Shown here: in pieces, positions 30,979-43,322 of the stretch
Layout of the letters: every line of letters begins with the position of its first letter
Position numbering within the stretch: the first letter of the stretch is position 1
Origin: Blasia pusilla
Lineage: Eukaryota > Marchantiophyta > Marchantiopsida > Blasiales
Length of the DNA stretch: 64,000 bases
Reading direction: 5' to 3'
Assembly (NCBI GenBank): GCA_050084515.1
Contig: CM114273.1
Coordinates: 9,486,001 to 9,550,000, forward strand
Made by a program: the position numbers and the translations under genes
Notes under the pieces: model-generated
Database searches by the model: none
What the model was told of the DNA's origin: nothing
What the model saw: the letters and a program-made list of their open reading frames with translations, nothing else

Positions 30979-31640
30979 ATGTTTTATTACTTATCTACGC
31001 GATGGTCGCGCAATTATTACCCAGAAAAAAATAGAGTTATCAACCTATCAATCCAAGAAGCTGAGAGTGTTGATGTGGAATATACGAGCCTTTCAACAAC
31101 AAAGCATGTTAGTGCTCTACCAGTTTGGGGGATGGCAGACATCATTAATATTATCGAGACTTAGGAACATAAGAACAATACTATTGCAGAGATGCAAGGG
31201 TTTACTTTGGTGGGATTGACATGAAACCAAAGAAGGCAATGGGCAGGAAGGGGTCATGGCGGTATTGCTACTTTCATCAGGTCTCATTTCTACCTCTCAT
31301 ACATCTAGAAGATCAAGATATCGGGGGCCAATGTCATTGGCTACTTCTTGGTTTGGTTGGGGGATCTTGTTATTATCTGGTAGTTTGTTATTTTGCACCA
31401 TTGTCCATGCCTATCTACTCAACACGCACTTACAATCGAAGTCAACCGTTCCATCCACTTATTGGGGATGTTCTCAAATATCAAAGCAAAGGTGAAGTCT
31501 TTCTAGTTGGGGATTTCAATGCTCGTACACGAACTGCTCAATTTACCCAATTCAGTGATTCCTTGACTTCTCTCTTCTCGAAGAACACGAAGATGGTTTG
31601 TGGTCTAGAATCTCTTCAGATCTTTCTACAAATCCTTTGA
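30979..31640 (+). pseudogene. LINE endonuclease domain, degraded
   Basis: Pieces in different frames: ADIINIIET and GFTLVGLT, then RGHGGIATFIR, then EVFLVGDFNART. These follow the order of APE-type endonuclease motifs (QET-like, GGxxxFI, GDFNA). Multiple stops and frameshifts make it inactive. Confidence 0.6.
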
Positions 31641-31948
31641 GAGAGCATTTTTTAACTTTTGGAGCCACTTGAAATTTGAAAGTTCTTAATGGAACCTCTG
31701 ATTTTCCCAACTCTCACTTCAATACGTGTTTCTCCTCTACCGGCGCTAGCACCATCGATTATCTTCTGTCCTCTACCGCTAAAAGCTCTCTTATCTCTAC
31801 ATTTGATATTCTAGAACCTCAGCCTGAATAAGATCACGCACCTCTTTTGTTTACTCTCTCATTGTCAAAGGAAATTCCTCTCTTGACATGTCAATCTTTT
31901 TAAGCTTCTCCCAAGTTTCGCTTAGATCCTGGTAAAAAAGATCTTTAT

Positions 31949-33760
31949 ATGATACATTTACAAGAACTCTTGAGTCGCATTGTATGGAGCCCAGATCCAC
32001 ACACGGCAAGTTTGCAACTAATCGAATTGCTCAAAAATACTGCATCTAAGTTCTTTTCGTGGTACAGGGACAGAAGTGTTAGGAGGCTGCCTTGTTATGG
32101 GTGGTTTGACTCTGAATGCAAGCAAGCAAGGGCAAGATCAGTAGATAAATCTTTGGATATCCAAAGTCGGCTTATAATAATGAGCCTTTATAAATACTTA
32201 GTGAAATCTAAGAAATGAGCTTTCTTGTGGCGGAAGCAAGAGTCCTTGACAAGGGAGCTGCATGACGACCCCAAATTATTTTGGAGACGGTTAGTAGAAT
32301 GGTCTTCAAAACCTACTCTTGATCCCAAGTCTTAGATATCTTTTGCCGAAAAGCTCTATTTCTTCCCCGATGCTACATCTATGCCACGTTGTGAAGGAAT
32401 ATCTAGCTTATTCTTTGAAGCAGAGGTGATGACTCAACTAAGAAGATTAGCAAATGGTAAATGCCAAGATTTGGATGGTCTTTCTATTGAACTTTTCAAG
32501 TGGGGAGGAGATTCTATTGGACCGATCCTCACAAAAGTATTGGGTGATGCTGCTATCTATGGTTTTCCTTCAACCAAGTCGCTACAGGAGATAATTCCTA
32601 TTCACAAATGAGGAAGGAAGGACTTGGTGACAAATTATCGCACTATCATGGTGGGTAGTGTTTTTGCCAAGCTGTTTGGGAAATTGGTGGAGTCAAAGTT
32701 GAGCGCATGGACAGAGTCTTTCCAAAAGAGAGCACAGGTCCAAGCTGGTTTTTGCCCAACATACAATACTATCGGCCATATCTTGGCCTTGCGTGTTTTA
32801 TGGAAGAAATCAAAGGGCAATGGAAAAGCTTTGTTTTGCGATTTCATCGATTTCAAGAAATCTTTTTATACTATACCTCGTAAGCTCTTATGGGAAAGGC
32901 TGCAAGCCATTGGAGTACCGCCAAATCTCCTAGCGGCCACGGCCACGTTATACCATTCCATTCGGCCCAAGATCAAAGGTTTACAAACTCAAGAGATTTT
33001 GAGTACCATCGGAGTCATTCAAGGTTGCCCTCTCTCCCCTACTCTATTAGGATTTTTCATAGATGATATCGAAAAGTGGTTGGAGGAAAGTGATAATGAA
33101 GGTGTCAAGCTTGGGGACTTTGTCATCAAAACTCTATTGTATGTAGATGATATCATATTACTAGCACGTGATGGCATTAGTTTATAAAAACACCTCGACA
33201 CTTTGGCAAGGTTTTATACCCAGAATCAGATGGAGGTTAATATGGAGAAGTCTAAAGTCATTATAGTGGGTACTAGATCCGAGTTCTCGTTCTTTTACAA
33301 AGATCTACAATTAGAACAAGTGAAGAGTTACAAATACCTAAGCATTGATTTCTCTCATGACTGTAGTTGGGCACTTTGCGTGCAAAAGAGAGTAGAAGTT
33401 GGTTACAAAGCTCTATATTCATTTTTAAATCAGTGTAGAAGAGCTCATCTTGTGTCTTGGGGTCTTATAAAGTTCTTATTTACGAGCTTAGTATTGCCGG
33501 TAGTCTTATATGGGACCCAAGTTTGGGGCCCTAGTTGTAAGAAGACAGGTTGGGAGTGCGTGGAGAGGGTGCAAAAGATATTTCTACAAGAAGAATTGGG
33601 TGTAAGAAACCAAACTCCTTATGCTATTCTTCTTGCGGAAACATGTTGTCTTCCTCTAGAGGCTGAAGCTCTTTACTTGACCATCACTTATATTGCAAGG
33701 GTAAGATCTCTTGATGTTTCTTGCCTCCCTCATCAAGCTTTGCGAGCCACACGTTCCTGA
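31949..33760 (+). pseudogene. LINE reverse transcriptase
   Basis: A single register runs from 31949 to 33760 with stops near 32216, 32333, 32609 and 33185. Motifs are GKCQDLDGLSIELFKW, NYRTIMVGSVFAKLFGKLVE, AQVQAGFCPTYNT, CDFIDFKKSFYTI, QGCPLSPTLLGFFIDDIEKW and LLYVDDIILLARD, with the catalytic YVDD at 33140-33151. The last part (SYKYLSIDFS, LPVVLYGTQVWG) is the thumb/connection of plant L1-like RTs. It would copy its own RNA at nicked target DNA; the stops abolish this in this copy. Confidence 0.85.
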
Positions 33761-34262
33761 GGGTGGATTGCGGATGTGGTGACTTGGTCTTCAAAGTGGA
33801 ATGTGGCGGAACGCGATTGGGACTTGAAACCGATTGCACTCGCGAGCATCTACAAAAGAAATTTCTCAACATTATTTGGAGCATCCCGGGCACCAAAATA
33901 GAGTTTTATCAACTTCACGTTAATCCTATGCTTGTATATTGTGAACAAGGATACCTACTTGCGGAAAACTCTACGATCTTACGCCATATAATCGTACGAC
34001 ATAGAACCGGGTCTCATAGGCTAGGAATTGAGGAAGGACGATGGTTTAATATTAATATGAGTGAAGGAATTTCTAGGTTATATGACAGGGAAATATTGAG
34101 GATGAAAAGCATGTATTTTTTACATGTCCAAGGTATGAAGAGATTAGACTAGCTCATAAAATAGATGTGGAGAATTTCTATTCTTTACTAGAGCTAGTGC
34201 CTTATGATTTAGGTTGTTATATTAGGGATGTCATTATTCATCGCTCTAGTGCTCTAGATAGT
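33721..34262 (+). pseudogene. LINE ORF2 C-terminal segment
   Basis: Follows a frameshift near 33750. A later register shows EDEKHVFFTCPRYEEIRLAH, corresponding to the EHxxFxCPxY part of the C-terminal zinc-binding segment of plant LINEs, and ends DVIIHRSSALDSR before TAG at about 34265. The Cys pair expected upstream is damaged. Confidence 0.55.
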
Positions 34263-34862
34263 AGATAGGAGAAGGTCTTTAGGATCTTTTTCCGGATCAG
34301 TGAATGAATGACTTATAATATGTTTTTTAGCCTTTTGATCCTTTGGGTCACATGGGCTTTATCTATTTATCATTTATCATTTACCATTAGATTTGTCATG
34401 TGGGAATTTTTGAGTTATCATTTGAGCAGAGCATTGAGTAGGATAGTGGGAAGGAGTAGGCTAGGGGGGATGGCACATTGGTTGATTGAGTTTCATGCTC
34501 AATTGGGGGTTCAATTCCCCTCTGTCATGGTGTATAATTCCTATTTATAGCTTATGGAACCCTCCAAAATTTATACTTGGAGTGATGTTTGGTTTATGGT
34601 TTGGAGAAGGATTTTGATATATTGCGCAGGACGAAAAGGTAAATAAATGCTCATCAAAAGAGGTACTGATCTTATCTTTCAAGGCCTTGTTTAATCCTGC
34701 AGTATTGGATTCTCAACATCCACTCCTCTGAGCACCATTGATTTGATCGGCCCCCTTGTATGAGGAGAAGCCTAGATCGATGGTTCCGACTTAGACGTCG
34801 AAGGAGTCATAGTAATATGACGTAGGTGGTTTACGGAGTAGCGTTACTAGGTTTATCTAACC

Positions 34863-34903
34863 CTATATTGCATCAGGGTGCGGGGCACCCAGATGCAATA
34901 TAG
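34863..34903. repeat. Strong hairpin, 12-bp plus 6-bp stem
   Basis: CTATATTGCATC pairs with GATGCAATATAG (12 bp), then an A/A mismatch, then GGGTGC with GCACCC around a 3-base loop. The downstream sequence TTTTCCCGAG is not a clear Helitron CTRR end. It may be part of the adjacent SINE-like unit or a MITE. Confidence 0.6.
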
Positions 34904-34924
34904 TTTTCCCGAGTAGTCAAATAG

Positions 34925-35060
34925 TCGGGAACCGCAGCGGTAGCGCATTCTCGTATGTCGAGTTATCTCCCAGTTCAGGTTCCATCGAAGCTCTTCTGTG
35001 AGCGCACGGACGGACTAGGCCACTTTGTATCTCTAAGTTTTTGCAAAGATTTCAGTGATT
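34925..35060 (+). ncRNA. tRNA-derived SINE candidate
   Basis: CCGCAGCGGTAGCGCAT (34932-34948) resembles a pol III A box region and GGTTCCATCGA (34978-34988) a B box (consensus GGTTCRANNCC). The spacing of about 40 bp is tRNA-like. No cloverleaf is complete, and no target duplication or A-tail was identified. Confidence 0.35.
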
Positions 35061-35194
35061 TAGTCACTTTTTGTTTTCTCACATGCAGGACTCTCTTACT
35101 TAAAGAATTTTAAGGGTGATGAAAATGCAAAATAAGTCGCTTTAAAGTATTAAAGGATGAGGTAAAAAACAATTCACTTCTAAGATAGGGGCTC

Positions 35195-36480
35195 TGTGAT
35201 AGCCACAATTTTGTACTTTTAGAAATTTATACATTTTGATTCAAGGAATACATATTCTATGAGGTGAAGATTGTACATATAAGACTGTTTTAGATATTAT
35301 GTTTGTGAAATTGGAAGAATGAGTTATATTGAAATAGATCACAAACTCATAGGACAAGGCAGAGAGGTGGAAAATCAAGGATTTGCCTTAGAGGAGATGG
35401 AAATGCGATAACGAAGTCTAAAGACTAAGAGCGAAGCTTGGAAAAGACAACGAAGCCTTATTAAGAACCTGTTAATGAAGTGCTTTGCTCTTGAACGAAG
35501 CTCGATGAAGATGAAGAGGAAGAAGTACTTCGCTCTTCACCAAAGCATGAAGAACGAAGCACTTGGAACAAGAGTAAAGAATGCAGCGCTTCATCCTCAA
35601 GAAGAGCTTCGTCCTCAAGCGAAGAAAAAGAAGTCCAGACTTAGCAGCGAAACGAAGCTAAGACTCGAAGTGATTTCAGGCGGCACATCGTTAACGTAGT
35701 TAGACTAGGAAGAGGCGTGACTTTTGGACCTAGATAGGAAGTTAGGCCAGTTACGCCTAGCGGATTCATAGCAATCATAGGAAAAGATAAGAGAACCGTA
35801 GATTAAGGTAGTTAGAAACTCTCAATAGAAACTAGATTTGTAAGAGATGCTTGAGATCTTTGGACCTACTACTACCTTGGAAGATATTTAAGAAGCATGA
35901 AAATAGCTATCATCATCATTCTTTCACGAAGACCTTATCCTTTAAGAATGGTCCGAGCAAGGGATTAGTACCCTCTCAAGCTTGTATAACACTTTGAAGC
36001 TTTCTCATTCTTGATGGAGTAGTAAAGCACTCATTTCTTCATTATGATGTGCGATGCCTATGTCTAAGAATTCTTATTACGTCTGCAGAGTGAAGAGTGA
36101 CTCAAGAGAACACTTCTAATCAACACGGAGTTATAAGAAATCTATTCGACAGAGAGTAGCCTGCCTAGGCGGATTGAGTTCCGAAAGTAGGAGAAGCCAT
36201 CTTCTTGTTGAGGTTTCTGTGAGGTTCTTTGATGTTGAGTGAAGATCTACTTGAGTTTGATTTCAATTCCATTGGAGAGAATCAAGGAAAGAAATCTTGA
36301 TACTAATAGAGAGAAGAATACACTGATAAGTGATTGAATCGGAAATGTACACACTTAACTACAACTATTGCAAGATAACTGTCATCTTGAACTCTCTTTT
36401 CACATAATCATGATCCTCTCGGGGATCGAACTCATAAATTATTGTAAAAAGATCAATTATTAAACTTCTTGTACATTACA
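35195..36480 (+). mobile_element. Solo LTR of the first Ty3/gypsy family
   Basis: Starts TGTGATAGCC and ends TACATTACA, the reverse complement of the LTR at 10865-12139. It is flanked by a perfect 5-bp duplication GGCTC (35190-35194 and 36481-36485). No internal sequence. It keeps the CTTCG/CGAAG-rich block (35410-35660). Confidence 0.92.
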
Positions 36481-36559
36481 GGCTCCAAATCCTAGAACGT
36501 CACATATGATGTATAGACCTCCAAATAGTGACCCTCCCTCCCCCCCCCCCCCGAGATAA

Positions 36560-36935
36560 TAGAGCTTTGATGACAAAGTCTCAAAGCTTAACACCTTCAC
36601 TATCACATTCCTCCGACCACTTTTCAATATCATCTATGAAAACTCCAAATAGAGTAGGGGAGAGAGGGAAACCTTGAATGACTCCCATAGTACTCAAGAT
36701 CTCTTGAGTTTGTGAATCTTTGATCTTGCCCTGAAAGGAATGGTACAACGTGGCCACGACTGCTAGGAGATTTGATGGTACTCCAATGGCTTGCAGCGTA
36801 TCAAAAAAATTATTGAAATCGATAAAACCGATATCAAAAAAATTATTGAAATCGATAAAACCGAAAAACAAAGCTTTCCCATTGCCCTTAGATTTCTCCC
36901 ATAAAACCCTTAAGACCAAGATATGGTCAATGAGT
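36560..36935 (-). pseudogene. LINE RT fragment (minus strand)
   Basis: The minus strand encodes LVLRVLWEKSKGNGKALFFGFIDF and GVIQGFPLSPTLFGVFIDDIEKW, nearly the same words as the plus-strand LINE at 32780-33090. A short internal duplication repeats GFIDFNNFFD. It lies beside a poly-C tract (36541-36552) and the satellite array. Confidence 0.75.
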
Positions 36936-36949
36936 TGTATGTTGGGCGA

Positions 36950-37960
36950 ATCATGACAACTCCATTTTTCTTGAAACTTTGCAAGAATGCTAGATCCAAC
37001 TTGGAGACCATGTGTGCCAAATTTCAGCTGAAGATGGGAAAGTTGGACAAGATGAATAATGAAAAACCTTCTTTTCATTCAAGGTTTGATGGTTTGGGTC
37101 CAAAAAGGACTTACCAAATTTTCAGGTTTCGGTCACAACTTCATTGTGGTTGAAAATTTTCAAGAGTCCTAGATGCACCTCGGGGACTATATGTGCCTAA
37201 TTTCAGCTAAATATGGGAAAGTTGGACAAGATGAAAGATGATAATAATTTTTTTTAATTCAAGGTTTGATGGTTCGGGTCCAAAAAGAACTAACCAATTT
37301 CTGAGCTTGTGGTCCCAACACCATTTTGGGTGAAACTTTTCAAGAGTGCTAGATTCATCTTGGAAACCATGGGGCCAAATTTCAGGTGAAGATGGAAAAG
37401 TTGGACAAGATGAAAAATGAAAAGACATTCTTTTCATTTAAGGTCTAATGGTTTAGGTCCAAAAAGGACTTACCAAATTTTCAGGTTTTGGTCACAAGTC
37501 CATTTTGCTTGAAACTTTGCAAGAGTGCTACATGCACCTTGGGGACTATGTGTGCCCAATTTCAGCTGAAGATGGGAAAGTTGGACTAGATGAAAAATGA
37601 AAAGACATTTTTTCATTCAAGGTTTAATTGTTTGGGTCCAGAAAGGACTTATTAATTTTTGATCTTGTGGTTCGAACTCCATTTTTTGTGAAACTTTGCA
37701 AGAGAGGAATGTGCACTTTGAGGATAATTTGTGCCAAATTTCAGTCCAACATGGGAAAGTTGAACAAGATGAAAAATGAAAAAAACTTTATTTTGATTGA
37801 AGGTTTGATGGTTCGGGTCCAAAAAGGACTTATTAATTTTTGAGGTTTTGGTCACAACTCCATTTTGCTTGAAACTTTGCAAGAGTGGAACATGCACCTT
37901 AGGGACCTTGTGGGCAAAATTTTAGTTGAAGATGGGAAATTTGGACAAGATGAAAACATT
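36950..37960. repeat. ~180-bp satellite array, about 5.5 copies
   Basis: The word TTGAAACTTTGCAAGAGTGC and close variants recur at about 36972, 37148, 37331, 37509, 37688 and 37868, giving periods of 176-183 bp. Each unit also has GGGAAAGTTGGACAAGATGA and GGTTTGATGGTT.GGGTCC. Copies are well diverged. Confidence 0.88.
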
Positions 37961-38570
37961 AACATTAAAAACCAGGCTGCAAACGGAGCGTTGGCGACGG
38001 TTGTAGATTGTGAATACAGACATGAAGAACTCACTGCCATACTAGTAAGCCTCCACTCAAATAGCATGGTGATCAAAGTGACAAGGACAAACTTTGCTAC
38101 TCTATGGCATGGGCCTAACAAGACATATCACAACCGCACATTCCCACTTGTGATGGGATACGCTATGACAGGTCACAAGAGTCGAGGTCTCATTGTCAAG
38201 GGAAAAAATTTACTCAACATCAAGTCAACATTTGTTGTTGGACTTGTTTATGTCATGTTATCATGTGTATAAAATAGGTCTCAATTGCAAATTCTTGGTA
38301 ACCTACTACTTGCAGATTTTGAGATATTTAGGCAATAACCATAACATTGTTTACTCAAGTGACTCCAAACAGATGGTGAGCAATGACGGGACATTAAGAA
38401 TCTATGCAAGAAGTTCAGTCAAACCAAAAACACCACAAGCAGTACCTGATTTCCGTACGCTACAAGTTGGAACACCGCAAGCAAACCCAATTTGGCTTAG
38501 CGACAGTATTTCGAATGATCATCACAAGCTAGGCAACTACAACTTCACAAGCAGTGCAAAGTCAGTTTGA
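37961..38570 (+). pseudogene. PIF1/Helitron helicase C-terminal remnant
   Basis: Reads NQAANGALATVVDCEYR, then RTFPLVMGYAMTGHKSRGL. This corresponds to the C-terminal part of PIF1-type helicases, where NGxxGxV is followed by FPLxxxYAxTxHKSQGxT, here with Q changed to R. It continues KGKNLLNIKSTFVVGLVYVMLS, like the xxxTYVAxSRV end. Helitrons carry such helicases, and degraded copies are common, but no Rep domain or Helitron ends were found. The frame begins inside the last satellite unit. Frame 38193-38570 is unassigned. Confidence 0.55.
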
Positions 38571-40028
38571 TCAGCAAACCAATCATACCACCCAGGTTTG
38601 TGTATAATTTTTCTGCTAACGGTGTTATGTTTTAGATAAGGAGGTATAATGAACTAAATAGCCATGTCTTCAGGTACCAAAATCTTTTTGGACTTTGCTA
38701 AGATGATCGTGGATGACATGCTTGCTCTCCTTGATGAACCAAATATCCAAATTGTCTAACCCACTAACGTACAACTGAGATATGCAAATAGTCTAGGCTT
38801 GGACCAATCCATTTGTTATGACATCATTACAAGTCGGCAAGTGAGTCAAATGATAGACCAACGAAAAACTTGGGTAGCTTCATCCAGGTAATTAAGAAAA
38901 TAGCCACCAGCAACAAGTACTTGTCTCACCACAACTTTGTGAATGCTCCAATAGTATCAAGGTTGATAGCATGTGATCCGTTGTGTTATATGGCTTTATG
39001 ACTCTCCAAGTTGGATCTTGTTCAAGAATTCAAAAGGAAGTTATGAATTTTAAGGGAGTCGAATTCAACGAGGCTAAGCTCACACTGTAGCAAGCTGCGA
39101 TCCATTTTGCAAGATTAACAAGTGGTATTTAACCATACTAGTTCCAAGAATTATGTGTTATCATGAAACTCCCCCTCCAAATGTTGAGGGTATGCAACCT
39201 GGATTCTTATCCTACATTTTGCTACCTTACAAAGCTTGTATCCAATTTTTCGTAATCTGTCAAGCTTATTAATGTCTTCTTGCCTCATCTACATATCGTT
39301 CTTTTGTCTTCTTTTACATCTAATGTGTAAAGTTCACACACCAATTGTATGCAAATACCTTAGCTATGTCGCCTTCTTCTTGATTTTTTACTTTTTGTCT
39401 ATACATACATGGTGCGAGAATTTTCTGATGTCACACTTTTCTTGAATTTCTATTTGGCCTTAATAAAGACTTCATATCTTCTTACTTAGCTTCCTCTACA
39501 ACATTCTTTGTTAAGAGTTTACTACTTCCATATATAGCTATGTTATGTTGATTAGTATAGCAATTCCTTGTTGAATTTACGTCCCCTATAAGCTGCTATG
39601 GCATAAACCCTAGTCCAAGCAACAACTTGTATATAGGACTTCCTCAATTTTCCACCCTTGTGTGTTGTGCATTCTTTTTGGAGGAAGAGAGCTCAACAAA
39701 CCTATCTAGCAGCAATACCTCTTGCATCCTTGCCTCAAATAACAATGCTATTGCAAAGAGGCTCCGTATGAGACGCTGCTCTTACAACATGGAAATTAAA
39801 GTGCCTAGCATCAATGACCCTATCTAATGCAGCAACATTGTCCCAACAAGCTTGTTTGATGGAGTAGTCCCAAACATAGGCATCGTCCACGATAAACAAG
39901 ATGAAAGTGGGCGTCACAATGATATTCTTCACATGTTGATGCGACCAATAGCTAGGGATGACAACTATAACATTGACAAGATCATTACTCTCCGACGAAA
40001 GATTAGAACAATGTATGATAATGGTTTG
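38571..40028. other. About 1.4 kb without an assignable gene
   Basis: AT-rich sequence with short frames only. Some stretches (38650-39100) read like old TE coding text without recognisable motifs. Confidence 0.35.
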
Positions 40029-40125
40029 TTTACTGGTTTCTTGAAATTGATGAAACCAGTAAACAAAGCTTTCCCATTGCCCTTAGATTTTCTCATAGAA
40101 CACGCAAGGCCAAGATGTAGTTGAT
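40029..40125 (-). pseudogene. Short LINE RT fragment
   Basis: The minus strand reads SKGNGKALFTGFINFKK, a third copy of the LINE RT segment found at 32800-32870 and near 36860. Confidence 0.65.
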
Positions 40126-40204
40126 GGTATCCATGGACATGGAAAACCAGTCGCCAATCCTCGGATTTATTTGGCGTTTGGATCAACCACGTGACTCCAA
40201 CCGC

Positions 40205-42000
40205 GGGAATAGGTGTGGGCTTGGATGAGGGGTGCAGGTTGAAGGCGGGCCACGGGCGTGACGCGGGTGGCCTTGCGGGCGACGCAAGGTGAGGGTCGAC
40301 TCCCTCGTAGGCCTAGTGGGCTAGGGGCGGGTCTGGCGTGTGTCGCGATCCTCATAACCAAACAAACACCAAATAGGCGCCAAGCAGAACATGAGAACTC
40401 AAGTGGACTCACGCTGCGATGATCGCGCTTTGGAGAGGCTTTTGGAAGGTCTCTTGGAAAAGTCAAAGAGACGAAACACATAGCAGAGTTGTGTGTTTCA
40501 TGCATTAGTGGTCGCAACCAGGAAACCTAGACCAAACGCGAACCAAGACTTGAGATGAGTTGAGTCTTGGAAGGTTAGTTGCTAAAGAGGTGAGAACCAG
40601 TTTTGGAACACGACTAGCATTTGGGGAATTGGACAGTATTTCTAACCATAACGTTTAGCTTCAAGATGCGTTTGGGACAAGTAAGGGCGCATTGGAAAGC
40701 TTATTCCAAGATGCTTCTAAGGCATTAGATATCTCAGAAAACGCATAAGTACAAGCTAATATATTGGCCAAAAACAACTATGAGAGCAATCGGGTTGAGG
40801 GCCAATGTGAGGGGCCCGACTGTCTCTCTCTAAAGTTAGGGGGACTCCAAAGATCTCCATAAGTACTAGTAAGGGGGAGTCTCTCCAAGATGTATTGGAA
40901 CACGAACCCCACTTTGAGCACCAAATGGCGTCTCAAGGGCACAGGATGGAACGGGAGTTTGGCGTTGGAACTCGAAACCCAAACCTATTCCAAGGGAGTG
41001 GACTTTGTACGCCACACTTGGATTTCGACCCGTGATTCATTTTGTGTGAGTCTTGGTTAGGGACTCATTGGATGTCCATTGGACATTTGGAACCGCCATG
41101 CGCAAAATGCTGTTTGAGATTCCTGAACCGACCAAAAAGTCTGTCCCAAGTCTTTCGAGACTTGCCTGTGTTGTAAACCGTGAAACTAGGAAGGTTGAGC
41201 TTGATGAGAGACCGAGACAAGAACTTAGAAATTTAGTCCGCTGATTGATCCAGACTCGGCTAACGAGAGTGCGTGTTTGGATGTAGATTAGCATTAAGAG
41301 CGTGACCTACTGAACGCACGCTTCCGCAACAACAAAGATTAGCGTTCAAGGAGAGTAGGTGCACTACACGTGGGTTTGCAGGTTGAGGGCAAGCCAAACA
41401 GACTGAGGGTGGGCCTATTGCGGACTTGTGGGCTAAGGGCAGGCTTGTGGGCCAAGGGCGAGCCAGTTGCGGTCATAACAGGCTGAGAGCAGGACCACGC
41501 GGGTTGGGGGCAAACTTGGTGTAGGCTAAGGACGGGCCTGTTATGGGCCTTTCAGTGTGAAGGCGGGCCACGAGGGTTGGGGGCGAGCCTGACGCGGGCT
41601 AAGGGTAGGCCTATCGCGGGCTGAGGGCGGGCCTGACACGGGCTCTCGTGTGGGCTTAGGGCTACGGGCAGGCCTATCCCGAGCTAATATCTGTCCTGGC
41701 ATGCCGATAAGCAAGCCTATCATGGCTAAGGGCGGGCTTGGCGGACTAATAGCGAGTTGAGGGCAAGCGGGCCTATTGCGGGCTAAGTGCAAGCTTGGGT
41801 AAGGCTTGGCGGGCTAAAGGAGGGCTAAGTGCGGGCCTAGGTCAGACTTGTGGGATGAGGGCGAGCCAATCCGGGGCCTAGCGGGCTAAAGGTGGGTTGA
41901 GGGCGGGCCTATCGTGGGCTTGGCAGGCTACTAGCGGGCAGGCAAGCGTGCCTATCGTGAACCCGGCGTGCTGAGGAGGGGCCTAAAAAGTGGCATGCAT
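40205..42000. repeat. Degenerate GC-rich minisatellite, split by a solo LTR
   Basis: Irregular tandem units built from GGGCTGAGGGCGGGCCT and GGGCCTATCGCGGGCT occupy 40205-40340 and 41372-42000. The same vocabulary on both sides of the LTR at 40341-41368 shows that the LTR inserted into a pre-existing array. Confidence 0.75.
40341..41368. mobile_element. Solo LTR, copy of the 7381-8383 family
   Basis: Begins TGTCGCGATC and ends GCACTACA, matching the unit at 7381-8383 throughout (shared GGAAAGCTTAT, GTACTAGTAAGGGGGA, AACGAGAGTGCGTGTTTGG, TTCAAGGAGAGTAGG). Flanks share CGTG (40337-40340 and 41369-41372); a full 5-bp duplication is not exact. More diverged than expected for a recent copy. Confidence 0.8.
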
Positions 42001-42458
42001 GCTCAAGCGTCATCGTAATGTGCGCTTAAAGGCGGTTTGTGTATGGGGTAGGGTGGTTGAAGGGTAGAAGGGTTGGAGAAAAAATACAAGATTAAGATGG
42101 GGTAGTTGTATTAGAGTATAGTTTAGTTACAAAGTATAGGAATTGAAGAAGTGGGGATAATATTGGTGGAGAGAGGAGAGGAGAATGTTAAAATATAATT
42201 GAATAAGGTGGTTGTATTGGAAAATAGGTTGGTTGGAAATAAAAGTTGGTAAAGAAGTTAGAATAGGTGGAAAAAGGAATGGGATAGGAGAAGAAAATAA
42301 GATTTGCTAAATAGTGATTTGTGGAGATGGTTTAGGAATAAATTGTAAGTGAGGGTAGATGAAGAAAAAGAATGAAGGGTTCATTCTCTTCCTTCCATCC
42401 TCCCCTTTATAAACTTGCTCATTTTTGGTATACCCTCACAATCTCATTCCTCCCTTCA

Positions 42459-42515
<57 letters not shown>

Positions 42516-42640
42516 GAAGTTTTTCCTCCATACATAACTGAACTTGATAAATAAGAAATATGTTATGCCATACATAACTCAACTTGATAAATAAGAAATA
42601 TGTTGTGCCACTAATAATAACGGTTACTTGTAACTATTTC
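42001..42640. repeat. Purine-rich stretch, TC microsatellite and 40-bp tandem duplication
   Basis: 42040-42370 is G/A-rich without genes. (TC)n of about 25 units spans 42461-42511. A 40-bp unit starting CATACATAACT is repeated in tandem at 42529 and 42569. No gene seen. Confidence 0.75.
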
Positions 42641-43322
42641 TATGGTGATCCAATCTTTTCAATTTAAGGCCCAATGTGTTCATCTTCTCAAGCTTGAACT
42701 TTGGGTTCTTCTTTTCTCCACTTAAGATTGAGATTTCCAAAGTTCTTGGGATCTTTGGACCTCCTTCTCTCCTAAATGTGCTCATAGATTCTTATACGCA
42801 ATTTCAAACATAGCGCTCTCCTTATAGAGTGATATCGGGTTACCATCGGTTTAAGGGATTCCTCTTGCTTTTCTGGATCTTTTGATACGGGTTGGGCCCA
42901 ACATTACGGATTCATTCCCTCATAGCGGTCATTGGTGGGTGGCTCACTTACTCCCCACATCCTCTTTTTCGGTGTTTCCAATTTATTTCATAACTTTCTT
43001 CTCGAATATCGGTTTTGGGCGTGTTTGGGCGTGTTTCGATCGTCTTGACAAGCTCGTTCTTTTGATATCAAGTAGGTTTTCTACTTTTTCTTCCTTCTTT
43101 GTAGGCGCCTATTTTTGTGTACGGGTTTGTTTTAGGTCAATTCCTCCCAAAAGTCTTCCTTGCTCTTTCAACTCCTTACCTTATTGTTTCGCCCCTACAT
43201 ACGTTTAGGATATTAGAAATTCATATTCTTGAGCCACCTCTTCCGATACCATATCCATCATTTTTCGTTTTCAATTACTTTTTATATTTTTCTTATAGTA
43301 ACTTTCAATCATAAATTCGGTA

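Larger units (their letters stand above)
30700..34262 (+). mobile_element. L1-like non-LTR retrotransposon, decayed
   Basis: Plus-strand order is endonuclease remnants (31100-31640), reverse transcriptase (31949-33760) and a C-terminal Cys/His segment (near 34070-34262). The order EN then RT and the YVDD motif identify an L1-type LINE. Shorter minus-strand pieces of the same family lie at 36560-36935 and 40029-40125. The 5' end is not defined; the 3' part ends near 34262, followed by ATTTATC/ATCATTTA simple sequence. Confidence 0.75.

Noticed and set aside
34863-34903. Helitron 3' terminal hairpin
   Set aside because: No CTRR with T follows and no TC 5' end was found in the proper orientation.
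42461-42511. Possible protein-coding TC repeat (Ser-Leu run)
   Set aside because: A simple dinucleotide microsatellite; the open frame through it is trivial.
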